Source of the DNA: Herbinix luporum
Lineage (GTDB): Bacteria; Bacillota; Clostridia; Lachnospirales; Lachnospiraceae
Assembly (NCBI RefSeq): GCF_900070325.1
Contig: NZ_LN879430.1
Span: forward strand, 2,225,379-2,289,378
Length of the DNA stretch: 64,000 nucleotides
Reading direction: 5' to 3'
Within the stretch, counting starts at the first letter, position 1. The number at the start of each line of letters is the position of its first letter. The translations under genes and the position numbers were made by a program. This document shows, one piece after another, positions 10,424-18,169 of this stretch. The notes beneath the pieces are model-generated. The model was not told the DNA's origin and made no database searches. It worked only from the letters and a program-made list of their open reading frames with translations.

Positions 10424-11174
10424 CTCCGGTAGTAAGCAGGGTTAAAGTATCAGATATTTTTTGATACATCTCCTCATAGCTGGAATTACCTCGGTATATC
10501 TGATGGTATACCATCCCGTCCTTGATAAATAGCACACGCTTAGCATGGCTGGCAGCCTTTACGGAATGGGTTACCATAAGGATGGTCTGACCCTCTTCAT
10601 TTATTTTATTAAAGAGATGAAGTAGCTGGTTAGTGGACTTTGAATCCAGTGCTCCGGTAGGTTCATCTGCCAGTATTATCTGAGGGTGTGTAATAAGGGC
10701 CCGACAAACTGCCGCTCTTTGCTTTTGACCTCCGGATACCTCATAGGGATATTTCTTTAGAATATCAGTAATCCCCAGCTTTTCTGCCAGTGGTTTTATC
10801 CGCTGCTCCATTTCCCTGTAATCCTTCCCTGCCAGTACCAAAGGCAGAAAAATATTATCTTTAATTGAAAAGGTATCAAGCAGATTAAAGTCCTGAAACA
10901 CAAAACCTAGATTATCCCTACGAAATGCTGCAAGATCCTTCTCCTTAATTTTGCTCATATCCTTACCTGATAAAAGAACATTACCACTGGTGGGTTTATC
11001 TAGTGCCGCCAAAATATTTAAAAGGGTTGTTTTACCCGAGCCTGATTCACCCATAATGGATACATATTCACCGGCCTCTACTAAAAAGCTTACATCGGTA
11101 AGTGCCTGTACATGATTACCGCCAAATCTTGTTGTATATATCTTTTTAAGATTTTTTACTTCTAACAATGACAT
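10407..11174 (-). CDS. Bce-type ABC transporter ATPase
   Basis: ATP-binding subunit of the Bce-like transporter, 255 residues. Walker A GESGSGKTT (about 42-50), Q-loop FVFQDFNLLD, signature VSGGQKQRAAV, Walker B IILADEPTG and H-loop MVTHS are all intact. It is related to MacB/LolD-type ATPases, as usual for BceA proteins. It is the first gene after the kinase and is separated from it by a terminator, a repeat array and an operator, so it has its own response-regulator-controlled promoter. Confidence 0.88.
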   Translation of the reverse strand: MSLLEVKNLKKIYTTRFGGNHVQALTDVSFLVEAGEYVSIMGESGSGKTTLLNILAALDKPTSGNVLLSGKDMSKIKEKDLAAFRRDNLGFVFQDFNLLDTFSIKDNIFLPLVLAGKDYREMEQRIKPLAEKLGITDILKKYPYEVSGGQKQRAAVCRALITHPQIILADEPTGALDSKSTNQLLHLFNKINEEGQTILMVTHSVKAASHAKRVLFIKDGMVYHQIYRGNSSYEEMYQKISDTLTLLTTGGDKNA

Positions 11175-11262
11175 TATTATAACCTCCTTAAATTCTTACC
11201 CATATTTTAGCGGTAATAAGAGCCTCATTTCCATCGATTTATCTTACAAAATTAAACCTATC

Positions 11263-11278
11263 CTTACATTTTTGTAAG
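11263..11278. promoter_or_regulatory. BceR-type response-regulator operator
   Basis: The perfect inverted repeat CTTACA-TTTT-TGTAAG matches the known BceR/PsdR-type consensus TNACA-N4-TGTAA. It lies about 90 bp upstream of the ATPase start codon and immediately beside the 23-bp repeat array. A further CTTACA half-site occurs at 11243-11248. The regulator encoded at 12460-13131 is the natural binder. Confidence 0.75.
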
Positions 11279-11398
11279 CTTAAACCCAACTAATCCGTTG
11301 GCTTAAACCCAACAAGTTCGTTGGCTTAAACCCAACAAGTCTGTTGGCTTAAACCCAACAAGTCTGTTGGCTTAAACCCAACAAGTCTGTTGGCTTAA
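11279..11398. repeat. Five 23-bp tandem repeats with internal dyad symmetry
   Basis: Five head-to-tail units (starts 11279, 11302, 11325, 11348, 11371) plus a partial sixth. Each reads CTTAAACCCAAC, six variable bases, then GTTGG, so each can form a small CCAAC/GTTGG hairpin. The last three units are identical; the first two differ only in the loop. The array lies between the kinase terminator and the ABC promoter operator. No spacers of CRISPR type are present. Confidence 0.95.
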
Positions 11399-11443
11399 CC
11401 AAACTACAAACATTAATTATAATTTGAAATCTTAAATAATAAT

Positions 11444-11471
11444 AGCCTACATCTGGTTTTAAATGTAGGCT
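11444..11471 (-). terminator. Terminator after the kinase gene
   Basis: AGCCTACAT (11444-11452) and ATGTAGGCT (11463-11471) form a 9-bp stem followed on the minus strand by ATTATTATTT. It separates the regulator-kinase unit from the ABC unit. Confidence 0.65.
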
Positions 11472-11477
11472 TTCTAT

Positions 11478-12458
11478 TTAATACTTGCTGCTATCCATAT
11501 CAATACGAACCTTAGTCCCTTTTCCTATCTGGGATTCAAATGATATTCTATGGCCTAGTTTTGTCAATATCTGTTTTGTAAGATACAGTCCAATACCTGA
11601 AGCCCTTTTGTCGGTTCTTCCATTATAACCTGTAAATCCTTTTTCACATATGCGAGGTAAATCCTCTGGGGAAATACCAATTCCCGTATCACTAATTACC
11701 AGTGTTGTTTCATTTTCTGTATCAATCAAGATATATCCTTTATTTGTATACTTAATGGCATTAGACAGTATCTGCTCTATTGCAAAACAAAGCCATTTCT
11801 CATCGGTTAAAACCTTATATTTTAATTGTCCTAACTTTACACTGATTTTTTTACGGATAAACATCGGTGCATATTTTCTAACCGTTTGCTTTACCATATC
11901 TTCTAATTCATATTCTTTAAGTAGAAAATCCGTACTGTCACTACCTACCCTTAGATAGGCCATAACCATCTCCACATACTGTTCAATTTTAAATAACTGA
12001 GCCTGTAACTCATGGTACTCTTCAGTCTCATTATTTTGAAGGATTAGCCTCATAGCAGCAATGGGGGTCTTTATCTGATGAACCCATAAGGTATAATAGT
12101 CCAACATATCAGATCTTTTTCTATCACTTTTTGCTATGTATTCTTGTTTATCCTTAAATAAGGCTTTAATTAAATCTATATAGTCTTGCTCAATCTGATT
12201 CTTAGCAGTCCCTAACCTCTCTATTGATATTGCAATATCTGCTTCTAGTTCTGATAAATTTTTATGTTTTTTTATAAATTTGATATAGTCAGAAATTCCA
12301 CATATCAGCATTATAACAAAAGACAGTAAAGCCCCATAAACCACTGCCTCCACAGGCAGGTCATATAGGGAAAATACTGCTGCAAAGATTAGTATGCATA
12401 TAAAAAGCATAAATAAAAATTTTCTTATGGATTTCAAATAAGCCATTAATAATCTCAT
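11478..12458 (-). CDS. Intramembrane-sensing histidine kinase (BceS-like)
   Basis: Sensor kinase of the Bce-like module, 326 residues. Two N-terminal membrane helices (about 13-31 and 37-55) leave almost no extracellular loop, the hallmark of kinases that sense through their partner ABC transporter. The phospho-accepting His is in WVHQIKTPIAAMR (about H127). The ATPase domain has SNAIKYTNKG (N box), ISDTGIGISPEDL (G1) and ASGIGLYLTKQ (G2). It begins 1 nt after the response regulator stop, so the pair is translationally coupled. Confidence 0.9.
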   Translation of the reverse strand: MRLLMAYLKSIRKFLFMLFICILIFAAVFSLYDLPVEAVVYGALLSFVIMLICGISDYIKFIKKHKNLSELEADIAISIERLGTAKNQIEQDYIDLIKALFKDKQEYIAKSDRKRSDMLDYYTLWVHQIKTPIAAMRLILQNNETEEYHELQAQLFKIEQYVEMVMAYLRVGSDSTDFLLKEYELEDMVKQTVRKYAPMFIRKKISVKLGQLKYKVLTDEKWLCFAIEQILSNAIKYTNKGYILIDTENETTLVISDTGIGISPEDLPRICEKGFTGYNGRTDKRASGIGLYLTKQILTKLGHRISFESQIGKGTKVRIDMDSSKY

Positions 12459-12459
12459 A

Positions 12460-13131
12460 TTATTCCACCATATAACCTAATCCTTTTTTCGTTATAATAA
12501 ACTCCTCAATCCCTACACTTGCTAGTTTCTTTCTCAGTCTTGTAATATTTACGGTTAATGTATTTTCATCTATAAAATCATCTGTCTCCCAGATGCGATA
12601 CATTAGGGTGTCTCTTCTTACCACTTTCCCCTTTTGCTCCAGTAATACCTGCAAAATCCTATGTTCATTCTTGGTTAAGTCCAGCTTAATTCCTTGGTAG
12701 GTAAGGGAAGTGTCCCCTAGATTTAGAATCACTCCTTTATGCTCCAATATATCACTACCACAGGTAAAATCATAGGTTCTTCGAAGAAGAGCCTGTACCT
12801 TTGCCACCAAAACCGTCATATCAAAGGGTTTAGCAATAAAATCATCCCCTCCCATATTGATGGCCATAACTATATTCATATTATCCGCTGCTGAGGAAAT
12901 AAAAATAATCGGTACCTGAGACAGCTTTCTAATTTCACTGCACCAGTGGTAGCCGTTAAAAAACGGCAGTGATATATCCATAAGAATTAGATGGGGAGAA
13001 AACTCTGTAAAATCCGAAAGTACATTCTGAAAGTCAGTTACACAGTGAGCTATCATTCCCCAAGAAACCAATTGTTCTTTTATAATATTGGCTATGGTTG
13101 TATCGTCCTCTACAATTAGAATTTTATGCAT
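12460..13131 (-). CDS. OmpR-family response regulator (BceR-like)
   Basis: Response regulator of 223 residues. The receiver domain has the acidic pocket VEDD (8-10), phospho-acceptor Asp52 in LILMDISLPF and the conserved lysine in FIAKPFD. The C-terminal winged helix (about 130-223) is OmpR type, with the recognition region DENTLTVNITRLRKKL. It is the first gene of the regulator-kinase unit and is expected to activate the downstream ABC operon through the operator at 11263-11278. Confidence 0.9.
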   Translation of the reverse strand: MHKILIVEDDTTIANIIKEQLVSWGMIAHCVTDFQNVLSDFTEFSPHLILMDISLPFFNGYHWCSEIRKLSQVPIIFISSAADNMNIVMAINMGGDDFIAKPFDMTVLVAKVQALLRRTYDFTCGSDILEHKGVILNLGDTSLTYQGIKLDLTKNEHRILQVLLEQKGKVVRRDTLMYRIWETDDFIDENTLTVNITRLRKKLASVGIEEFIITKKGLGYMVE

Positions 13132-13249
13132 TCTTTTTCCCTCATTACTTAATTTTTATATTACAAATTTCTATGTGTAACTTCTATTTAATAAGAATAT
13201 TTTATTAGTTATTGTCCATAGAGTCAAATATCAACTTAGAAAAAAATAA

Positions 13250-13303
13250 GGCACCCTTTCCCATAGTATTGTTAACTAGTAACAAACCATAGGAAATGGT
13301 GCC
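13250..13303 (-). terminator. Terminator downstream of the GH31 remnant
   Basis: GGCACCCTTTCCCATAG and its near-complement at 13287-13303 form a long stem, with an additional inner TTGTTA/AACAA pairing. On the minus strand the stem is followed by TTATTTTTTTCT, a good T-tract. It has outlived the gene it served. Confidence 0.8.
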
Positions 13304-13322
13304 CCATAAATCATTCTATAAT

Positions 13323-13679
13323 TTAATTTGCCTCATGCTTTACTGTTTCAAGTGTTTTTAAAAGATCAGCATTTAGCTCAAATACTTCTTTTTTGATGTA
13401 ATCTAATCCTGTACCGGTACATGTCTGACTATCAGCTGTAAACCAATGATATTTTAAGGTGTTCCAGTCAATCTTACTGGTAGTTAAAGCGGTATCTACC
13501 ATAGGAAGCACTGCTCCTTCCCTAACTAGGGCGATACCCATTAACTCACCGGCAGTTATATTAATCCATTTACCGCCTTCATAGGATTTTTCCGGATTCT
13601 GCAAGTCAATCCAAGGACCTTCAGGTAGATAAACTGCCCGCTCGCTTTGATTGTTCTCAAAGGGGTAAGCGAAAGCACC
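13323..13679 (-). pseudogene. GH31 alpha-glucosidase/alpha-xylosidase, C-terminal remnant
   Basis: The open frame runs 118 codons with no proper start. The visible protein begins GAFAYPFENN, then VYLPEGPWIDLQNPEKSYEG and ITAGELMGIALVREGAVLP, which resembles the distal beta-sandwich after the GH31 catalytic barrel (the family pattern is VYLPeG.WyDf..g..y.GG..i, then iPlfvReGaiiP). All catalytic parts are missing. The frame is closed by a stop exactly where the oppositely oriented MalY fragment begins, which marks a deletion junction near 13680. The family assignment is from memory of the motif. Confidence 0.6.
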
Positions 13680-13856
13680 TTACTGGATTGGTTTATAAAT
13701 AAGGCAAAAGTTGAGGTGTATATGGGTTCTAATTTTGGCAAGGCAGGCATAGGTTACATCCGGGTCAATATAGCCACCTCAAGATTACTGCTACAAGAGG
13801 CATTAGAACAAATGCGTTCAGCTTATCCATTATTAAAAGCCCAGGCTTCCAAATAA
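13680..13856 (+). pseudogene. MalY/PatB-type aminotransferase, C-terminal remnant
   Basis: About 58 codons reading LDWFINKAKVEVYMGSNFG then GYIRVNIATSRLLLQEAL resemble the end of MalY/PatB C-S lyases (family pattern: kakVa..pGs.FG..GeGfiRlNiA.pr..leeAl.r). The PLP lysine and the first 300 or so residues are gone. It lies back-to-back with the GH31 remnant: both genes lost their 5' ends at the same point, so one deletion removed both promoters. Confidence 0.6.
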
Positions 13857-13876
13857 ATATTATATAAAATATACAA

Positions 13877-13912
13877 GCCCTATCTTTTTGTCAGATTGCA
13901 AAAAGCTAGGGC
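13877..13912 (+). terminator. Terminator after the MalY remnant; rest of the gap to guaA is featureless
   Basis: GCCCTATCTTTTTG and CAAAAAGCTAGGGC pair across an 8-nt loop. The tail CTGTTTAA is weak. From here to about 14080 the sequence is very AT-rich and I see nothing else in it. Confidence 0.55.
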
Positions 13913-14080
13913 CTGTTTAATGGTAATAAAAAGCATAATTAATATAATACAAGCAAACAAACACAATATATTGTAATCTATTAATATAATATTAACCCTA
14001 TACAGTGACTTTGTAAATAATTTTTAATATAAATAATAATATTTTTCTTTATTATTTTTTTTAGTTAATAAATAGTATAC

Positions 14081-14109
14081 TTGCGATTTATTTTAAAATG
14101 ATGTATTAT
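14081..14109 (+). promoter_or_regulatory. Promoter of the guaA-like gene
   Basis: TTGCGA (14081-14086) and TATTAT (14104-14109) with a 17-bp spacer, about 95 bp before the GTG start. No purine-riboswitch core is visible in the leader. Confidence 0.55.
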
Positions 14110-14202
14110 TAATCATATTTTTTAGCAATTATAAATCTATATAAATAATGTAATTCTTACCGCTTATTTATATTGTTATGCTACAAATTAGGAGGTTGAA
14201 CC

Positions 14203-15735
14203 GTGGATAAAGAATTAGTAATTATTCTCGACTTTGGCGGACATAATAACCAGCTTATTGCCAGACGTATCCGGGAGTGTAATGTTTATTGCGAAGTATT
14301 GCCCTACAACACAAGTATTGAAAAGATACTTCAGTTGAGTCCAAAAGGAATTATAACCATAGGCGGAGAAATCGATGTAAACAAACAAGATGCTCCAAAT
14401 TATGACTCTAAGATTTATACTTTAGGAATTCCTGTACTTGGCATTAATTATGGATGCCAGCTTATGACTTATTCTCTTGGTGGTAAGGTTTCCCCAGCCC
14501 CCAATCGTAAATACGGAACCATGAAGATAAACATAGATTCCTCTTCTAAACTATTCCAGAATGTAAGCAACCAAACATCATGCCTAATCAGTCAGATGAA
14601 CATTGAAACTACAGCTAATGACTTTAAGGTAATTGCAAGCTCAGAATCCTGTCCTGTTGCAGCTATTGAAGATAGAAAGAGAAACTTATATGGACTTTTA
14701 TTCCATCCCGAGGCAGATCAAACACCGGAAGGCATAAGGATATTAAAAAACTTCCTATATGATATATGTAAATGTAATGGTACTTGGAATATGTCATCCT
14801 TTGTAGAAAACTCTATTAGACAGTTAAAAGAAAAAATAGGTGACAAAAAAGTTCTGTGCGCTTTATCCGGAGGGGTCGATTCATCTGTTGCGGCAGTTAT
14901 GATAAATAAGGCTGTGGGAAAACAGCTGACCTGTATATTTGTTGACCACGGTCTCTTAAGAAAAAACGAAGCAGATGAAGTAGAAGAAATATTTACAAAT
15001 CAATTTGACATAAATTTAATTAGGGTTAATGCTCAGGAACGTTTCTATGAAAAACTTGCCGGTGTTACTGATCCTGAAAGAAAGAGAAAAATAATCGGTG
15101 AAGAATTTATTAGGGTATTTGAAGAAGAAGCCAAGAAAATAGGTAAAGTAGACTATCTGGTCCAAGGAACCATTTACCCCGATATTATAGAAAGCGGCGT
15201 CGGACAATCAGGGGTAATAAAAAGCCATCATAACGTAGGGGGACTTCCCGACTATGTTGACTTTAAAGAAATTATTGAACCCTTAAGAGATTTATTTAAA
15301 GACGAAGTCAGAAAAGCCGGTCTAGAACTGGGTATACCTGAAAAACTGGTATTTCGCCAACCTTTCCCCGGCCCCGGTCTTGCGGTACGTATTATAGGAG
15401 ATATTACTCCCCAAAAAGTCAAGATACTCCAAGAAGCAGACTATATCTACCGCGAAGAAATAGCAAAGGCAGGCCTTGACAAACACATCAGTCAATACTT
15501 TGCCGTTCTTACTAATATAAGAAGTGTGGGAGTAACAAATGATGAAAGAACCTATGACTACACCGTTGCCCTAAGGGCCGTAAAAACTATAGATTTTATG
15601 ACTGCCGAATATGTGGAACTCCCCTGGGAAGTCCTAGGCCTTGTATCAAAGCGTATAATTAACGAAGTAGATCACGTAAATCGTGTCTGCTACGACATCA
15701 CCGGCAAGCCACCAGCGACAATAGAATGGGAGTAA
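14203..15735 (+). CDS. guaA: GMP synthase with degenerate glutaminase domain
   Basis: GuaA aminates XMP to GMP. The 510 residues have an N-terminal class I glutaminase-like domain (1-190), a PP-loop ATP pyrophosphatase domain with [12 protein letters not shown] (about 220-231), and the C-terminal dimerisation domain with [15 protein letters not shown] and the usual end PPATIEWE. The synthetase half looks fully active. The glutaminase half does not: where the family has G-I-C-Y-G the sequence is GINYGC (Asn82 at the nucleophile, a Cys at 85), the conserved SHGD is SQMN, and the oxyanion GGP region reads IGGEIDV. His168 and Glu170 remain (FHPEA). It may use free ammonia or a partner. The start is GTG with AGGAGG upstream. 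Confidence 0.85.
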   Translation: MDKELVIILDFGGHNNQLIARRIRECNVYCEVLPYNTSIEKILQLSPKGIITIGGEIDVNKQDAPNYDSKIYTLGIPVLGINYGCQLMTYSLGGKVSPAPNRKYGTMKINIDSSSKLFQNVSNQTSCLISQMNIETTANDFKVIASSESCPVAAIEDRKRNLYGLLFHPEADQTPEGIRILKNFLYDICKCNGTWNMSSFVENSIRQLKEKIGDKKVLCALSGGVDSSVAAVMINKAVGKQLTCIFVDHGLLRKNEADEVEEIFTNQFDINLIRVNAQERFYEKLAGVTDPERKRKIIGEEFIRVFEEEAKKIGKVDYLVQGTIYPDIIESGVGQSGVIKSHHNVGGLPDYVDFKEIIEPLRDLFKDEVRKAGLELGIPEKLVFRQPFPGPGLAVRIIGDITPQKVKILQEADYIYREEIAKAGLDKHISQYFAVLTNIRSVGVTNDERTYDYTVALRAVKTIDFMTAEYVELPWEVLGLVSKRIINEVDHVNRVCYDITGKPPATIEWE

Positions 15736-15826
15736 GACAAAGACTTTAACGCTGGTGGCTTTGCCACCTTGCGACAATAGAATGGGAATAAGGCAAAGAC
15801 TTGAACGCTGGTGGCTTTGCCACCTT
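15715..15826 (+). repeat. 56-bp tandem duplication covering the guaA stop codon
   Basis: Two adjacent 56-bp units (15715-15770, 15771-15826) differ at only three positions. Each holds the last guaA codons with a TAA stop and a hairpin GGTGGC-TTT-GCCACC. The first unit is the real gene end; the second is a silent copy after the stop. The GCCACCAGCG just upstream can also pair with CGCTGGTGGC in each unit. Confidence 0.9.
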
Positions 15827-15864
15827 GCAACCTTTAACAAGAAAACATTCGAAACTACGTTCTA

Positions 15865-15915
15865 AAAATGGATGCTAAATTTACTTGACATAAAAGTAAA
15901 TTTAGCATCCATTTT
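15865..15915 (+). terminator. Strong terminator of guaA
   Basis: A perfect 22-bp stem (15865-15886 with 15894-15915) closes a 7-nt GACATAA loop. The stem ends in CCATTTT and is followed by ATTATTAAA. Because the stem starts and ends in A/T runs it could work in both directions. Confidence 0.85.
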
Positions 15916-16026
15916 ATTATTAAATTAACAGATGTTTTAGTTGTAATAAAAGCTTAATATGCTATAATTATTAATAAATGTGTCTAATAGAACTTGAAAA
16001 ATGTTGCATTGATGGAGAGGATTAAT

Positions 16027-18159
16027 ATGACTTATACGGCAACTGAAATGGCGAAAAAATTGAACATTTCCAGATCATATTTATACTACTTAAAAGAAAA
16101 ACAAGTAATAGATTTTGATATTAATGATGAGGGTAAAGTTATATGGACAGAGGAAGTATATAATAAGCTGTTTGAGTATATTAAAAAAAATCAATCTGAA
16201 TCGAAAGCCAGTAAGAAGAAACCTGATTATAAAACTATTACCATTAATAACAGAAGGTACCTTGGTAATAAATACAAACTCCTCCCCTTTATTACCAAGG
16301 TGGTTAAAAAAGAATGTACCAATATAAATACTGTAGCTGATATTTTTGCCGGTACCGGTTCTGTGGCCTCTGCATTTACTGATAAAAAAATAATAACCAA
16401 TGATAATATGTATAGTAATTATATCTGTCATCTTGCATGGTTTGACAGCCGGCCCTACTCCGAAGAAAAAGTAATTAATATAATTAATGAATACAATAGT
16501 ATAACTGTAACAGAAGACAATTATATGAGTATTAATTTTGCCAATACATATTTTTCTTTGGAAGATTGCAGAAAGATCGGATATATCAGAGAAGATATTG
16601 AAAGAAAATATATTCAGGGTGAAATTAATTCCAGAGAAAGAGCCCTACTTATAACATCACTTTTATATGCCATGGATAAGATTGCTAATACCTGTGGCCA
16701 TTATGACGCCTATAGACAAGGGGCAAGATTTGAAAGACACCTGGAATTAGCGGTACCAAAGCCTAAAGCTAATTTAAATAAAAATAATATTTGTTATAAT
16801 ACGGATTCAAATCAACTGATTAATGAAATAGAAGCCGATTTGGTATACATAGACCCTCCTTACAATTCCAGACAATACTGTGACGCTTATCATTTATTAG
16901 AAAATGTCGCCCGTTGGGAAAAGCCGGAAGTATACGGTGTGGCAAGAAAAATGGATAGAAGCTCACTAAAGAGCGACTATTGTACACAAAAGGCTACAGA
17001 AGTTTTCGAGGAATTAATAGAATCTGTACGGGCAAGATATATACTTCTCTCCTATAATAATATGGCTGAAAAGGGCAATGAACGTTCCAACGCCAAAATA
17101 AGTGATGAAGATATAATGCGTATTTTACAAAAGAAAGGAAAGGTAAAAATTTTTTCTAAGAAATATAAAGCCTTCTCAACAGGAAAATCAGATATAAAAG
17201 AAAACCAAGAGAGACTATTTTTATGCGAATGCTATGACTCCGGTAAAGAGATTATTCCATCAGCCCTTAATTATACCGGAGGTAAATTCAAATTGCTGCC
17301 CCAACTACTCCCCCATTTTCCCAAAGATGTAGATAAGGTAGTAGATTTATTTTGCGGAGGCTGCAATGTAGGTATAAACTTAGCTTGTAATAAGGTACTA
17401 TTTAATGATTCAAATGAACATCTTATTGGATTATTAAACACCTTTAAAAAATTGACCAAGGAAAAAATATTCGATTTTGTCTTTACAAACATTGAAAAAT
17501 ACAACTTATCTCTTGTAAGTAAATACGGATATAAGCACTATAATTGTGACAGTTCATCGGGATTAAGTTCATATAATAAAAAAGGCTATAATAAGTTAAG
17601 GGACGATTTTAACAGTAGGATGAAAAAAGATGATGAGTACTATCTTATGCTCTACCTTCTTATAGTGTATTCATTTAATAATCAATTACGTTTTAATAAA
17701 AAGGGAGAATTTAATCTCCCCGTAGGTAAAAGAGATTTTAATTCTAAAATGCAAGAGAAACTTGAAGCTTTTTTAAATAGAATTAAAAGCGGAGATTATG
17801 AATTTATTAATACCGACTTTAGAAATATTCCATTGGATGGATATTCTGATAAGAGCTTTTTCTATGTTGACCCTCCATATCTTATTACTTGTGCCACTTA
17901 TAATGAGCAGGATGGATGGACAGAAAAAGACGAATATGACCTATTGGCCTACCTAGAAGAACTTGATAAAAGGGGAATTCGTTTTGCACTATCTAATGTT
18001 TTGGAGAGTAAGGGAAAGAAGAATCATATATTGTATGACTGGGTAGCTAAAAATGATAAGTTCAAAGTTATACCACTTAATTATAATTACTCCAATTCCA
18101 ATTACCACACAAAACAGCGTGATAGCATCACCAAAGAAGTTTTAATTATTAATTATTAA
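16027..18159 (+). CDS. Fused double N6-adenine DNA methyltransferase, type IIS R-M
   Basis: Modification enzyme of about 710 residues containing two complete alpha-type adenine methyltransferase domains. An N-terminal MerR-like helix-turn-helix (YTATEMAKKLNISRSYLYYL) comes first. Domain 1 has the AdoMet motif ADIFAGTGS (about 104-112) and DPPYN (about 276); domain 2 has NYTGGKFKLLP, VDLFCGGCN (about 440) and DPPY (about 615). Two-domain enzymes such as M.FokI methylate the two different strands of an asymmetric site. I start at the ATG at 16027 because GGAGAGG lies 6 nt before it; an in-frame TTG at 15994 is possible. The nuclease gene follows 10 nt later. Confidence 0.85.
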   Translation: MTYTATEMAKKLNISRSYLYYLKEKQVIDFDINDEGKVIWTEEVYNKLFEYIKKNQSESKASKKKPDYKTITINNRRYLGNKYKLLPFITKVVKKECTNINTVADIFAGTGSVASAFTDKKIITNDNMYSNYICHLAWFDSRPYSEEKVINIINEYNSITVTEDNYMSINFANTYFSLEDCRKIGYIREDIERKYIQGEINSRERALLITSLLYAMDKIANTCGHYDAYRQGARFERHLELAVPKPKANLNKNNICYNTDSNQLINEIEADLVYIDPPYNSRQYCDAYHLLENVARWEKPEVYGVARKMDRSSLKSDYCTQKATEVFEELIESVRARYILLSYNNMAEKGNERSNAKISDEDIMRILQKKGKVKIFSKKYKAFSTGKSDIKENQERLFLCECYDSGKEIIPSALNYTGGKFKLLPQLLPHFPKDVDKVVDLFCGGCNVGINLACNKVLFNDSNEHLIGLLNTFKKLTKEKIFDFVFTNIEKYNLSLVSKYGYKHYNCDSSSGLSSYNKKGYNKLRDDFNSRMKKDDEYYLMLYLLIVYSFNNQLRFNKKGEFNLPVGKRDFNSKMQEKLEAFLNRIKSGDYEFINTDFRNIPLDGYSDKSFFYVDPPYLITCATYNEQDGWTEKDEYDLLAYLEELDKRGIRFALSNVLESKGKKNHILYDWVAKNDKFKVIPLNYNYSNSNYHTKQRDSITKEVLIINY

Positions 18160-18169
18160 GGAGAGCTTT

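Noticed and set aside
11279..11398. CRISPR-like array
   Set aside because: Units are contiguous with no unique spacers and there are no cas genes.
13930..14200. Purine riboswitch before the guaA-like gene
   Set aside because: The leader lacks the conserved three-way junction core; only a promoter is visible.
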